64,000 bases of DNA from Sphaerisporangium fuscum (GCF_018531465.1 NZ_JAHDTF010000031.1:62001-126000); one strand, 5' to 3'; numbered from the stretch's first letter, positions 26,320-35,565 are shown. The notes: generated by a model not told the origin, from the letters alone. Numbers and translations are program-made.

Positions 26320-26652
26320 TACAGGCAGTCCAGCACGCTGGGCTTCAGCCGGGGACGCCACCATGCCAACTGGGGGCGGGCCGGGCGAGGGGGGCCGCCG
26401 TCCCGCTGGCTCGGCCGCCACCGCCGAGCGGCAGCGGCGGTGAAGGAAGTGAGCGCGGACAGGTGCCGGTTCCATGTCGCGGCTGTGGCCGCCGGTGACG
26501 GCGAGCAGCCGCGTGAGGGTCTCGGCGTAGCCGGCGCGGGTCGTGGCCGCGGTGATGGAGTCGAGGAAGTGGTCGGCCGCTGCCGCGGTCGTCGCGCCGA
26601 CTGGGGCCGGGTCGGGCTGGCCGGGCAACGCGACGACGGACAAGCCAAGCAC
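26320..26652 (-). pseudogene. Tyrosine integrase N-terminal relic
   Basis: Two minus-strand frames together read the core-binding domain of an actinomycete integrase: AADHFLDSITAATTRAGYAE, then after a frameshift TAATWNRHLSALTSFTAAAA. The catalytic domain is absent. The remaining bases to 26761 contain nothing recognised. Confidence 0.6.
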
Positions 26653-26761
26653 TTCCTACGCCGATGTGACACATAACGTTATCGAGTCACGCCCGTTGCG
26701 GCGAATGCCGAGCTGGGCGGACACGATCGGTTCCCAGCCGATGTGACACCCGGAAATCGGA

Positions 26762-28501
26762 TCACCAGCCGCCGTGCCATCCGCTCAGCAGGCCCGTTGG
26801 CAGCGGGGTGGTGTCGGCGTCGGTGTCCGGCTCGTGGAAGGCGAAATCGCAGCCCTGATCGGCCTGCAGCACGTGCCCGGTGTAGAGGCGGGTCCAGCCG
26901 GAAGCGCCGGTGAACGTCTGGGGTGGAGACTCACAGAGCCTGCGCCTGATCTCGCTGTCGTCCACCTCCAGGTTCAGACGCCGTCCGGGGACGTCGAGGT
27001 CGATGAGGTCGCCGTCGCGGACGGCCGCCAGGGGACCGCCTACGGCGGACTCGGGCGCGACGTGGAGGACGACGGTCCCGTACGCCGTCCCGCTCATCCG
27101 GGCGTCGGAGATGCGCACCATGTCGGTGACGCCCTCGCGCAGCAGTTTCGCGGGAATCGGGAGCTGCCCCCATTCCGGCATGCCCGGCCCGCCCACGGGC
27201 CCCGCGTTGCGCAGGACGAGCACAGAATCGGCGGTCACCGGCAGCGCGGGATCGTCGATTCGTGCGGCCAGGTCGGAGACGCTGTCGAACACGATCGCGC
27301 GCCCGCGATGGCGCAGCAGCCGGCCGGAGGAGGCCGACGCCTTGATGACCGCGCCGTCGGGCGCCAAATTGCCGCGCAGCACCGCCAGGCCGCCGGGACC
27401 GCCGAACGGTTCGTCGAGCGTGCCGATCACTGCGCGATCGGAAGAGACGGGCTCGCGGAGCTGCTCCCGCAGAGCAAGGCCCGTCACGGTGCGGACGTCG
27501 GTGTGCAGCAGCGGCTCCAGCTCGCGGAGCAGGGCCGGAACGCCACCGGCGCGGAAGAAGTCTTCGAACAGGTGCTCGCCCGCGGGCCGGACGTTGACGA
27601 GCAGCGGCGTACGCGCCGCGGCGGCGTCGAGGTCGTCGAGCGAGAACGGCGCCCCGCTGCGCCTGGCCAGCGCGAGCAGGTGGGCGATCGCGTTGGTCGA
27701 TCCGCCGATCGCGGCCAGCACGGTGGCCGCGTTGAGCAGTGCGGCGCGAGTGACGATCTGGCGCGGGCGCGGTCCGGAGCGCGCGAGGAACACCGCACGG
27801 GCGCCCGCGCTCTCGGCGGCGGCGTATCGCCGCGCGTCCCCCGCGGGGATGGCCGCCGAGCCGGGCAGCGCGACGCCGAGGGCCTCCGCGAGCACGGCCA
27901 TGGTGGACGCGGTGCCCATCTCGGTGCAGTGCCCGACTCCGGGCATGGCCGCCTGCTCCAGTTCGGCGAACTCCGCCTCGCTCATCTGCCCGGCGCGCAG
28001 CCGGTCGGTGTAGCGCCACAGATCGGTGCCGACGCCGAGCCGTCGTCCGCGGAAGACCGCGGGTGCGGCGGGGCCGCCGGGCACCATCACGGCGGGTACG
28101 TTGGCCGAGGCGGCGCCCATGAGCTGCGCCGGGATGGTCTTGTCGCAGCCGCCCAGGAGCACGACCGCGTCGAAGGGATAGGCGCGCAGGCTTTCCTCGA
28201 CGTCGATGGCCATCAGATTGCGGTACAGCATCGCGGTGGGCTTCATGAGGTTCTCGCCCAGCGAGATCGTCGGGAACTCCAGCGGCAGGCCACCCGCTTG
28301 GAGCACGCCCCGCCGTACGGCGTCGGCGAGCCCGCGGAAGTGCGCGTTGCAGCTGACCAGCTCCGACCAGGAGTTGGCGATGCCGACGATCGGCCGGCCG
28401 GACAGCGCGGCCTGGGACAGCCCCATGGCGCGCAGTGAAGCTCGGTGCAGAAAGCCCGGCAGGTCCTCACCCGCGAACCAGGCGGCACTTCGCAGCGACA
28501 C
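26762..28501 (-). CDS. IlvD/Edd family dehydratase, probably sugar-acid dehydratase
   Basis: A 579-residue protein with the three Fe-S cysteines: Cys51 (ELVSCNAHF), Cys119 (LLGGCDKT) and Cys192 (GHCTEMGTA). AIGGSTNAIAHLLAL and MVRISDARMSGTAYG are conserved. Overall it is closer to the D-xylonate/L-arabonate/gluconate dehydratases than to branched-chain IlvD (long C-terminus with LYTGHVLQADQGCDFAF). It should convert an aldonic acid to a 2-keto-3-deoxy acid. It is the last gene of an IclR-SDR-dehydratase unit: the SDR ends 21 bases upstream, supporting a pathway of oxidation followed by dehydration. Confidence 0.9.
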   Translation of the reverse strand: MSLRSAAWFAGEDLPGFLHRASLRAMGLSQAALSGRPIVGIANSWSELVSCNAHFRGLADAVRRGVLQAGGLPLEFPTISLGENLMKPTAMLYRNLMAIDVEESLRAYPFDAVVLLGGCDKTIPAQLMGAASANVPAVMVPGGPAAPAVFRGRRLGVGTDLWRYTDRLRAGQMSEAEFAELEQAAMPGVGHCTEMGTASTMAVLAEALGVALPGSAAIPAGDARRYAAAESAGARAVFLARSGPRPRQIVTRAALLNAATVLAAIGGSTNAIAHLLALARRSGAPFSLDDLDAAAARTPLLVNVRPAGEHLFEDFFRAGGVPALLRELEPLLHTDVRTVTGLALREQLREPVSSDRAVIGTLDEPFGGPGGLAVLRGNLAPDGAVIKASASSGRLLRHRGRAIVFDSVSDLAARIDDPALPVTADSVLVLRNAGPVGGPGMPEWGQLPIPAKLLREGVTDMVRISDARMSGTAYGTVVLHVAPESAVGGPLAAVRDGDLIDLDVPGRRLNLEVDDSEIRRRLCESPPQTFTGASGWTRLYTGHVLQADQGCDFAFHEPDTDADTTPLPTGLLSGWHGGW

Positions 28502-28522
28502 GTGATCGGCTCCTTTCGGGGT

Positions 28523-29281
28523 TCAGTAGATCCGGGCCAGCAGGCCGCCGTCGACGACGAGATCGGTGCCGGTGATGTAGGCGGCGTCGTCGGAGGCCAG
28601 GAAGAGCGCCGCGGCGGCCACGTCCTCGGGTGCGGCGAAGCGGCGCAGCGGGTAGCGCTCGGCGAGCCGCGCGCGGGCGGCGTCGGGATCGGGCTGGAAG
28701 GCGAAGAACTCGTCGAGCAGCTCGGTCTCCACATCGCCGGGGCAGATGGTGTTGACGCGGATGCCCTCAGGTCCGTGGGCGGCGGCCAGGGCCCGGGTCA
28801 TGGACCGCAATCCGCCCTTCATCGCGCCGTAGGCGGGCATGTCCGGGTCGCCCACGATGCCGAGCAGGGACGCGGTGATGACGATCGAGCCGCCGCCCCT
28901 TTCCCGCAGTGCCGGCAGAGCGGCCTGTACGCCGAGGTAGACGCCGCGGAGGTTGACCGAGTGCAGCCGGTCCCACTGTTCGGGGTCGGTGTCCTCGATC
29001 CAGCCCATGACCTGCACCGCTGCGTTGGCGTGCAAGATGTCGAGTCCGCCGAACCGGCGGACGGTCTGTTCGACCATTCGCGCGTTGTCGCCGGGGGATG
29101 CCACGTCTGCGGCGATGGCGAACGCGTTGGCGCCGATGCGCCGCGCGATTGCCTCCACTGCCTCTGCGCGGCGGTCCACGCAGGCCACCGAGGCGCCTTC
29201 GGCGGCGAACCTGGCCGCGGTCGCCGCTCCGATACCGCCGGCCGCGCCGGTGACGATCGCTACTTTTCCTGCCAGTCGCAA
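28523..29281 (-). CDS. SDR family dehydrogenase
   Basis: A 252-residue classical SDR: cofactor motif TGAAGGIG (11-18), Asp59-like turn AADVAS, NAAV, Ser138, Tyr151 and Lys155 (YGAMK), with acidic CVDRRAE after strand 2 indicating NAD(H) preference. Overlaps nothing and sits between IclR and the dehydratase, all minus strand with gaps of 9 and 21 bases. In this setting it likely oxidises a sugar or aldonolactone precursor or reduces a keto-sugar; the direction is inference. Confidence 0.9.
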   Translation of the reverse strand: MRLAGKVAIVTGAAGGIGAATAARFAAEGASVACVDRRAEAVEAIARRIGANAFAIAADVASPGDNARMVEQTVRRFGGLDILHANAAVQVMGWIEDTDPEQWDRLHSVNLRGVYLGVQAALPALRERGGGSIVITASLLGIVGDPDMPAYGAMKGGLRSMTRALAAAHGPEGIRVNTICPGDVETELLDEFFAFQPDPDAARARLAERYPLRRFAAPEDVAAAALFLASDDAAYITGTDLVVDGGLLARIY

Positions 29282-29290
29282 TGGTCCTCC

Positions 29291-30037
29291 TTATTCGTTG
29301 GTCTTGATCCACGTCGACAGTCGCGTGCAGGCCTGGCGGACCGCTTCGCCGATCTGTGGCCACTGTGTCCTGGGCAGGCGGGCCGCCACCGCCGACACCG
29401 AGATCGCGCCGATCGGCCGGTCGGCGCGGCCGAGCACGGCGGCGGCCAGGCAGATGCCCCCGATCTCGGATTCCTCTTCGTCCAGGGCGTAACCATGGGC
29501 GCGGGCCTCGTCGAGAGCGGGGCGCAGCTCCGCCAGCGTCGTGCAGGTGGACGGGGTCAGCCGCGCGTACGGCTCCTGCCCCAGCAGCGCGCCCCATTCC
29601 CGTTCCGGCAAGGTGGCCAGGATGGCCTTGCCGATCGCGGTGCCGTGCGGGGGCACCCGTTCGCCCAGCGTCGTGGTCAGCCGGATGGCGTGCACGGCGT
29701 CCACGGTGTCGGCCCAGACGATGCGCCCGCGCCGCAGCACCGCGAGGTTGATCGTCTCACCGGTGAGCCTGGACAGCTCGGCCAGCACCGGCGCGGCCAG
29801 GGGAATCAGCGAGGCGGAGTCCGAGCGCGCCGTCAGATCGTTCAATGCCGGGCCGAGCCGGTACTCGTGAGTCTGCGGCAGGTGCCGGACGTAACCGCGC
29901 TCCTGCAGCACTGCGAGCAGTCGGTGCACGGTGGCGCGGGAGGCGCCGAGCCGCTTGGCCAGCCCGGCCAGCGTCGTCTCGTGGCCCTCGGCCAGGAGCT
30001 CCAAGGCGTCGAGGGCGCGTTCCAGTGAGCCGGACAT
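29291..30037 (-). CDS. IclR family regulator
   Basis: A 248-residue IclR protein. Start ATG 30037 follows AGGAG. Winged HTH: SLERALDALELLAEGHETTL, LAKRLGASRATVHRLLAVLQ. Effector domain (about 85-245) with GETINLAVLRRGRIVWADTV and GICLAAAVLGRADRPIGAIS, the family's conserved ligand pocket. It is the first gene of the minus-strand unit (SDR, dehydratase) and divergent from the RraA/GH13 unit 70 bases away, so it probably controls both arms from the shared promoter. Confidence 0.9.
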   Translation of the reverse strand: MSGSLERALDALELLAEGHETTLAGLAKRLGASRATVHRLLAVLQERGYVRHLPQTHEYRLGPALNDLTARSDSASLIPLAAPVLAELSRLTGETINLAVLRRGRIVWADTVDAVHAIRLTTTLGERVPPHGTAIGKAILATLPEREWGALLGQEPYARLTPSTCTTLAELRPALDEARAHGYALDEEESEIGGICLAAAVLGRADRPIGAISVSAVAARLPRTQWPQIGEAVRQACTRLSTWIKTNE

Positions 30038-30057
30038 CTCACTCCTGTCTCACATAG

Positions 30058-30076
30058 TGCAACAGTCTTGTTTGCA
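30058..30076. promoter_or_regulatory. Candidate IclR operator
   Basis: TGCAACAGTCTTGTTTGCA, an inverted repeat with one unpaired base, in the 70-bp divergent promoter between iclR and the RraA gene. Confidence 0.5.
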
Positions 30077-30107
30077 TATATGAGATTAAAGCAGGCACAC
30101 TCCCCGT

Positions 30108-30764
30108 ATGTCACAACCCTCCCTCCGCCAGCTGTTCGCGACCGTCTCCAGCGCGCTCGCGGCGGACGCGCTTGACCAGCTCGACCTGAGAAACCAGTGC
30201 CTGCCCCCGGACGTCGTGCCCCTCGCGCCGTCGCACACGCTGCTCGGCCCGGCGTTCTGCCTGCGTGCCGAGCCGGCCCGCGAGGCCCGGCCCGCCGTGC
30301 CGTACCAAGGGCTGCTGCAGGCGATGGAACACGTCCAAGCAGGTGAAATCGTCGTGTTCGGCACCGGCAGGTCCGACGCCGCCGGCGTTTGGGGAGAGCT
30401 GATCACCACCGCCTGCCGAGCGCGCCGCGTCGCCGGAGCTCTGACCGACGGCCTGGTACGGGACGCGGCAACGCTGGCCGGCGGACCTTTCCCGATCTTC
30501 AGCCGGGGGACGGTCCCCTACGACAGCAAGGGCAGGCTCGACGTGGTCGCGCACGGCGAGCCCGTCACGCTGGGCGGCGTGCTGATCCGGCCCGGCGACG
30601 TACTGATCGGCGACCTGGACGGGGTCACCGTCGTGCCGGCCGAAGCCGTCGGCCGTGTTGCCGAACTGGTCGCGGACAAGCGCGCGGCCGAGGACGCCTT
30701 CCGCGCAGCGGCCGCCGAGAGCGGCTCGCTCGCCGACTCCTTCCACCGGTACGGCGTCCTGTGA
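30108..30764 (+). CDS. RraA-like aldolase/decarboxylase
   Basis: A 218-residue RraA-family protein. Family block: GELITTACRARRVAGALTDG with RDAATLAG (the Gly-x-x-x-D-G-x-x-R-D pocket that binds Mg and pyruvate-like ligands), then PIFSRGTVPYDSKGRL and VTLGGVLIRPGDVLIGDLDG with VVVP. Members are HMG/CHA aldolases, oxaloacetate decarboxylases or RNase E regulators; without RNase E context here an aldolase role on a 2-keto-3-deoxy acid fits best. Its TGA overlaps the GH13 GTG by four bases. Confidence 0.85.
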   Translation: MSQPSLRQLFATVSSALAADALDQLDLRNQCLPPDVVPLAPSHTLLGPAFCLRAEPAREARPAVPYQGLLQAMEHVQAGEIVVFGTGRSDAAGVWGELITTACRARRVAGALTDGLVRDAATLAGGPFPIFSRGTVPYDSKGRLDVVAHGEPVTLGGVLIRPGDVLIGDLDGVTVVPAEAVGRVAELVADKRAAEDAFRAAAAESGSLADSFHRYGVL

Positions 30765-32323
30765 CGGCGACCACCTGGTGGAAACACGGCGCGATCTACC
30801 ACGTCTACCCCCGCTCCTTCGCCGACAGCGACGGCGACGGCGTGGGCGACCTGCCGGGCGTCACCGCGCACCTGGACTACCTGTCCTGGCTCGGGGTCGA
30901 GGCGATCTGGCTCTCGCCGTTCTACCGCTCGCCCCAACGCGACTTCGGATACGACATCACCGACCACACCGCCGTCGACCCACTTTTCGGCACCCTCGCC
31001 GACTTCGACCGGCTGCTGGCCGAAGCACACCACCGCAGGCTGCGCGTGATTCTCGACTTCGTGCCCAACCACACCTCCATCGACCATCCGTGGTTCGCCG
31101 CGTCCCGCACGTCCGCCGACGACCCCATGCGCGACTGGTACATCTGGCGCGATCCAGCAGGCGGCGGGCCGCCCAACAACTGGCGCGCGGTCACCGGCGG
31201 GCCCGCCTGGACCCTCGACCCGCGGACCGGCCAGTACTACCTGCACTCGTTCCTGCCTGAGCAACCTGACCTGAACTGGCGCCACCCCGAAGTGCGGCAG
31301 GCCATGCATCAGGTGATGCAGTTCTGGCTGGAGCGGGGCGTCGACGGCTTCCGCGTCGACATGGTGGACTACCTGCTGAAGGACGAACGCTTCCGGGACG
31401 AGCCCCTCGACGGGCGCGGCGGCTACGAGCCCGCGCTGGCCCGTTACCAGCTCAACCAGTCCGGCACCCTGGACCTGCTCAGGGAACTGCGCGACATCAC
31501 GGACGGCTATCCCGGGCGGGTGCTGATCGGCGAGGTCGAATACCGGCTCCCGCTCCCCCGGCTGGCCGGCTACTACGGCAACGACGACATGCTGCACCTT
31601 CCGATCAACTTCTGGCTGCTGTTCACCCCTTGGCGGGCGGACGACCTCCAGGCCTTCATCACCGCCTATGACCGCGCGTTGCCCGCGCACGCGTGGCCCA
31701 ACTGGGTGCTGGGCAGCCATGACATCTCGCGCATGGCCACCCGGCTCGGCCGCGACCAGGTACGCGTCGCGCTGATGCTGCTGTTGACCCTGCGTGGCAC
31801 ACCGGTGCTCTACTACGGTGACGAACTCGGCATGACCGACGTGCCGATTCCTCCGCACCAGGCACGCGACCCCTGGGAGGGACGAGATCCTGCCCGCACC
31901 CCGATGCCCTGGACCGCAGGACCCAACGCCGGATTCTGCCTGCCAGCGGCTCGGCCGTGGCTGCCGTTGGGCGACCCGTCCGTCAACGTCGCCGCCCAGG
32001 CGGCCGACCCCGGCTCGCTCCTTAACCTCACCCGCGCCCTGCTCGGGCTACGCCGCGGACACGCCGCGCTGAGGGACGGGTCGTACCAGCCTGTGCCCGC
32101 CCCCGATGGTGTGCTCGCCTACCGGCGCGCCCATCCCGATGAAGAACTGCTGATCACGCTCAACCTCACCGGCTCGGCCCTCGACATCCCGATCCCAGGA
32201 AAACCGCTGCTGTCCACCCACTCGGGAAGCAGATTGCTACTCCCTCACGAGGGACGCATCACCGTACTCCGAACTGCTGGGCATGTCTCCGAGGTCGAAC
32301 AAACCCTGGCGACCGCTAGATGA
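30761..32323 (+). CDS. GH13 alpha-glucosidase/oligo-glucosidase
   Basis: A 520-residue cytoplasmic enzyme, no signal. (beta/alpha)8 markers in order: IYHVYPRSFADSDGDGVGDL, FVPNHTSIDHPWF, nucleophile Asp200 (GFRVDMVDY), acid/base Glu258 (LIGEVEY), transition-state Asp321 (LGSHDISR). YYGDELGM is typical of the oligo-1,6/alpha-glucosidase branch. C-terminal beta domain 430-520. It should release hexose from alpha-glucosides. Translational overlap with the RraA gene implies joint expression; how a glucosidase feeds a sugar-acid route is unclear, perhaps by releasing a sugar the SDR oxidises. Confidence 0.9.
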   Translation: MTATTWWKHGAIYHVYPRSFADSDGDGVGDLPGVTAHLDYLSWLGVEAIWLSPFYRSPQRDFGYDITDHTAVDPLFGTLADFDRLLAEAHHRRLRVILDFVPNHTSIDHPWFAASRTSADDPMRDWYIWRDPAGGGPPNNWRAVTGGPAWTLDPRTGQYYLHSFLPEQPDLNWRHPEVRQAMHQVMQFWLERGVDGFRVDMVDYLLKDERFRDEPLDGRGGYEPALARYQLNQSGTLDLLRELRDITDGYPGRVLIGEVEYRLPLPRLAGYYGNDDMLHLPINFWLLFTPWRADDLQAFITAYDRALPAHAWPNWVLGSHDISRMATRLGRDQVRVALMLLLTLRGTPVLYYGDELGMTDVPIPPHQARDPWEGRDPARTPMPWTAGPNAGFCLPAARPWLPLGDPSVNVAAQAADPGSLLNLTRALLGLRRGHAALRDGSYQPVPAPDGVLAYRRAHPDEELLITLNLTGSALDIPIPGKPLLSTHSGSRLLLPHEGRITVLRTAGHVSEVEQTLATAR

Positions 32324-32450
32324 CGCGCTCACTGTCCCCGCCCCGACGAACACCGGCACCGATCTCCGCATAACCATGCCGAAGACAATCGCTGCCTGGA
32401 TCCTCGCGCTCCGGCCGATGTGATCGGGAGGAGAAGCCGTTCTGGTCGCA

Positions 32451-32602
32451 TCAGATCTGAGGTTCCGTCGCCGTCGGGCGTAGTGGCCGCCAGTCGCCGC
32501 CGTCCAGTTTGGCCGGCTCCGCCTCGACGTCCATCGGTGATGACAGCGAAGAAGTCGACGTTCTCGCTGTGCGCCGGTGAGATGTGCGCCAGCGACTCGT
32601 CG
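32451..32602 (-). pseudogene. Tn3-family transposase C-terminal relic
   Basis: Minus-strand frames read DESLAHISPAHSENVDFFAV and, after a frameshift, AEPAKLDGGDWRPLRPTATE followed by a stop. This parallels the end of the transposase at 21262 (LLSFIAPGHRENINFFGFIE; LAKLDDGWRPLRPT). It is a second, diverged copy of the same transposase type. Confidence 0.65.
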
Positions 32603-33283
32603 GGGCATCACTGTCTGAGGCGCGAAACAGGGCCGCCGTTGCGGGGGCGAGAGCCGAATTCCATCAGCGCTCGCCCCCGCGACGTTGCCACCCAACCTGC
32701 ACTCGAGCAGTCTTGAAGGTCACCCACCTGACGATCACAGCAGCGTCAGCGCACTATCTATGTCCTGCGCGAACATGGCCTTGTACGACGCATACGACGC
32801 GGCGTCTAGATCTAGGATTCTGCCGCGTTGATGCCACTCCCCCGCCGGCACACGCCTGGCAATGGCCCTGACAGCGGGTGGCACCACGAGACTCGATTCA
32901 GTTTCCCGGCGGTCGGCCGACTGGGTCGCTGCGCAAGACCTGCAGATCGCTCCCTGCGACACCTCCTGCAGGAGATGCGTAACGCCACCATCGGCACGAG
33001 GACACTCATGGTTGAGGACGCCTGCTACCCGCTCGCTGGTTCTGTCGACGTCTATGGCCTGTATTGAAGTCCGCTGTAGCGTGCGAGCTGGACTGACGGC
33101 TCAGGGCCGGTCGTAGATCGACCACGAGTTCTCCGGATAGACGGAACGTCGCCGTGCCGCTCGGCATCCCGGCTCGCGACCGCCTGCCGAAGCCGCCGCC
33201 GGCCCAGCTCGGAGCTGTCACACCTCTTGCAGATCGAGGCCGCGCCGCCACTGCCGCGGGAGGGCTTGGCGGATCAACTTGAT
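32603..33283. other. Gap with an uncertain small minus-strand ORF
   Basis: No confident gene. A minus-strand ORF at 32735-32962 (76 codons) ends in coding-like sequence (HQRGRILDLDAASYASYKAM and ALTLL) that could be the tail of a lost gene; no family is recognised. The rest is featureless apart from the inverted repeat at its right edge. Confidence 0.3.
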
Positions 33284-33328
33284 CGTTCGAGAATTCCCGC
33301 ACTATCATCGTGCGAAAATAGTCGAACG
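33284..33328. promoter_or_regulatory. Large inverted repeat upstream of the HTH/MFS operon
   Basis: Left arm 33284-33302 (starts CGTTCGA, ends CGCAC) and right arm 33310-33328 (starts GTGCG, ends TCGAACG) pair at 15 of 19 positions around a 7-base loop. It is just upstream of the regulator start at 33345 and is the probable autoregulatory operator. Confidence 0.6.
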
Positions 33329-33344
33329 ATGTGGGGTGGTTCTG

Positions 33345-33683
33345 ATGGCGTCGTCACGGGTGTACGAGCATCCTGAGGCTGATGAGATCGCGATCCCGCG
33401 GGTGCTGTTCGCGTTGAGCGAGCCGCTGCGGTTGTCGATGGTGCGGATGCTCGCGGAGCGCGGTGAGGTGGACAGCATCGAGCTGGGACCGGACCTGCCA
33501 CGGTCGACGCTCACACATCACACCAGCCTCCTGCGCGAATCCGGGGTGGTGTTCGTCCGCGCCGAAGGACGCAAGTGCATGATCCAGCTGCGCCGCGATG
33601 ACCTGGAGGCGCGGTTCCCTGGCCTGATCAACACGGTCCTCAACGGCTATCAGGAAGCCGCTCCTGCGAAGGAGGACGCATGA
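33345..33683 (+). CDS. ArsR-like winged-helix regulator
   Basis: A 112-residue protein from ATG 33345 (ribosome site GGGGTGG is weak; GTG 33336 is an alternative). HTH: IPRVLFALSEPLRLSMVRML, IELGPDLPRSTLTHHTSLLR, the ArsR-type recognition helix STLTHH. Cys only at KCMIQ, so the classical metal-binding CxC is absent. ATGA overlap with the MFS gene (33680-33683) indicates coupled expression, so it is probably the local repressor of the exporter. Confidence 0.85.
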   Translation: MASSRVYEHPEADEIAIPRVLFALSEPLRLSMVRMLAERGEVDSIELGPDLPRSTLTHHTSLLRESGVVFVRAEGRKCMIQLRRDDLEARFPGLINTVLNGYQEAAPAKEDA

Positions 33684-34861
33684 TCCGCCGCGTTTGGCCG
33701 CTTGTCGCGGCCGCGATCGCGCTGGGTATCGATGCCTATGTTCTCTCCGGGGTGCTGCCCTCGATCGCCGATTCGCTCGCCACGACGGTCGCGGCGGTTG
33801 GCCTGGGTGTGACAGCCTTCACTGCGGCATACGCTCTGGCGGGGCCGTTGCTGTCAGGAATGCTGATCCGTGGGAGTACCGCTAGGGCGCTGCTGATCGC
33901 GCTGGGTGTGTTCAATCTCGGCAACCTCATCACCGTGGTTTCGCCGGGGACCGAGGTGTTTCTCGCCTCGCGTGTGGTTGCAGGCGCCGGCGCTGGCGTG
34001 CTGACCGCGGTGGCAACCGCCGCTGCCGCCGCCATGGTCGCCGACCATGAACGGGGCCGCGCCATGGCCATGGTGACCTTCGGGCTGTCCACCGGAACAG
34101 TCGCTGGAGTGCCGGTCGGGATGCTCATCGGCAACCAGCTGAATTGGCGATGGACAATGGCCCTGGTCGTCGCTGTTGGTCTCCTCAGCATGGTCGCTCT
34201 GACTGTCAAGGCGCCCACGATCCCGTCGCTGCCCGCTTCGCGTGCTCCTGCCTTCGCGGTGCTGCGGTCGTCGAAGACTCTCGCCGGGGTCGCTGCTGCG
34301 TTTCTCCTCGGTGTGGCCAGTCTCGGGCTCTACACCTACCTGCTGCCCATGGCCGAGGCTCGAGGGCTCCAGGACTGGGGCTTCGCGCTGGTGTGGGCTT
34401 GGGGCATCGGTGGAGTCGCCGGCTCCGCCCTGGTCGGCAGGCATCTAGACGCGTTCGGGCCCCGTACGCTGCTCATCGCTCTGCCCGCAGTGCTACTGGG
34501 GGGCTTCGCCGCTACTTGGGTCTTCACCGCCCCGGCAGCGTGGCTCATCGCGGCGGCGTTGTGGGGTGGGGCAGGATGGACGAGCGTCCCTACCCTGCAG
34601 CAAGCCCTGACCGGAGACCGGCCTGAGCAGGCGATGCCGATCGTCGCGTTCCAGATGGCAGCGATGTATCTCGGTTCCGCCGCGGGAGCTGCTGCAGGCA
34701 GCAGCCTGCTCGCTAACGGCACCGATCCGGGTGACCTGTCCGCATGGGCGCTGATGCCTGCTGCTCTGGCGTTGCTGCTTACCGGGTGGCTCGGCATCGG
34801 TACGCTTCGCGCTCATGCTCGGCGCCGCGTCACTCGCCTCGCGTGCCAGGCCGCAGACTAG
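33680..34861 (+). CDS. MFS transporter (DHA1-type drug exporter)
   Basis: A 393-residue protein with 12 predicted helices. Helix 1 is LVAAAIALGIDAYVLSGVLP, the DHA1 opening. Helix 4-5 region RVVAGAGAGVLTAVATAAAA and the GVPVGMLIGNQLNWRW motif C (antiporter signature) are conserved. It is the second gene of the HTH/MFS operon. Proton-coupled export of a small molecule is expected. A spliced fragment of a close relative lies immediately downstream (34866-34937). Confidence 0.9.
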   Translation: MIRRVWPLVAAAIALGIDAYVLSGVLPSIADSLATTVAAVGLGVTAFTAAYALAGPLLSGMLIRGSTARALLIALGVFNLGNLITVVSPGTEVFLASRVVAGAGAGVLTAVATAAAAAMVADHERGRAMAMVTFGLSTGTVAGVPVGMLIGNQLNWRWTMALVVAVGLLSMVALTVKAPTIPSLPASRAPAFAVLRSSKTLAGVAAAFLLGVASLGLYTYLLPMAEARGLQDWGFALVWAWGIGGVAGSALVGRHLDAFGPRTLLIALPAVLLGGFAATWVFTAPAAWLIAAALWGGAGWTSVPTLQQALTGDRPEQAMPIVAFQMAAMYLGSAAGAAAGSSLLANGTDPGDLSAWALMPAALALLLTGWLGIGTLRAHARRRVTRLACQAAD

Positions 34862-34865
34862 CGCC

Positions 34866-34937
34866 ACTCTGGCTATCAAGGCGCGCACAGTCCCGTCGCT
34901 GCCCGCCGTCGCGTTCCAGATGGCCGCGATACACACG
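34866..34937 (+). pseudogene. Spliced remnant of a related MFS gene
   Basis: The first part (AAGGCGCGCACAGTCCCGTC) resembles 34206-34230 of the intact MFS gene, and the part after the joint (GTCGCGTTCCAGATGGC) resembles 34643-34660. The 400 bases between these positions are missing. It is what remains of a tandem paralogue after an internal deletion. The remaining 34938-35232 has no gene. Confidence 0.6.
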
Positions 34938-35232
34938 AACCCGCACCCTCTTCCCCCGGCATCCCCCGGCCCTCCTTCGATGGAGGCAGCCACCCCTGAG
35001 CACTCCGGCCGCCTGGGCGGGCCGTTCTTGAGTTAGCTCGGGAGCGGTTGACGAGATCCCGTCTGATCAGCTTGATCGGGCGGGATTTCTCGTTTCCGGG
35101 GTCGTGAAGCCGCTGGGTGGCCTGGTTTCTGGCTGGTGTGGCGGCCGGTGGTGGAGGGCGCTGCTGCCCATCTGGGGTGGAGCCGTGGGACTGGCAGCTT
35201 TCAAGCCGCCAGATGAGAACCCGAACCCCGGG

Positions 35233-35336
35233 CCGGCACCACACGGGACCGGGATCCCGTCACGGATGACGGTGATCCCGATCACGGTCTGGGGCAGGTC
35301 ATCACGGAGGTCCTTGGACGTGCCGAACATCCGGAA
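35233..35336 (-). pseudogene. IS transposase fragment (possibly IS1634/IS4-like)
   Basis: The minus strand reads MFGTSKDLRDDLPQTVIGIT and VIRDGIPV, similar to the strand before the catalytic Asp in IS1634/IS4-type transposases (HSKDHRPDLPQVVIGMAVTR-like). No other part of the element is visible between 34938 and 35565. Confidence 0.4.
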
Positions 35337-35565
35337 CCCTGCCAGCGGGACCTGGTTGCGGCACGTCCGCGGGACGGCCCGTCCTTCTGGCCCATCGCGC
35401 GATACCCCACAGCCGGTCATCGCATGATCGATCCCGTTGCGACACGCCGGATGGCGAACGCGAAGCTGCCGGGGAACCCTGCCCTAGGAGGTGGTCCGTG
35501 AGCCCGATGGCCGCAGCAAGGTGTCTCATACCTCAAACGTAGGGAGCATCTGGCTCAGGGATATA

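Noticed and set aside
26774..28438. A 554-codon plus-strand open frame opposite the dehydratase
   Set aside because: It is antisense to a gene with intact Fe-S motifs and consists of Arg/Gly/Ala-rich sequence typical of the high-GC shadow frame.
34938..35232. Possible small gene downstream of the MFS remnant
   Set aside because: No start with a ribosome site and no protein-like frame beyond the IS fragment.
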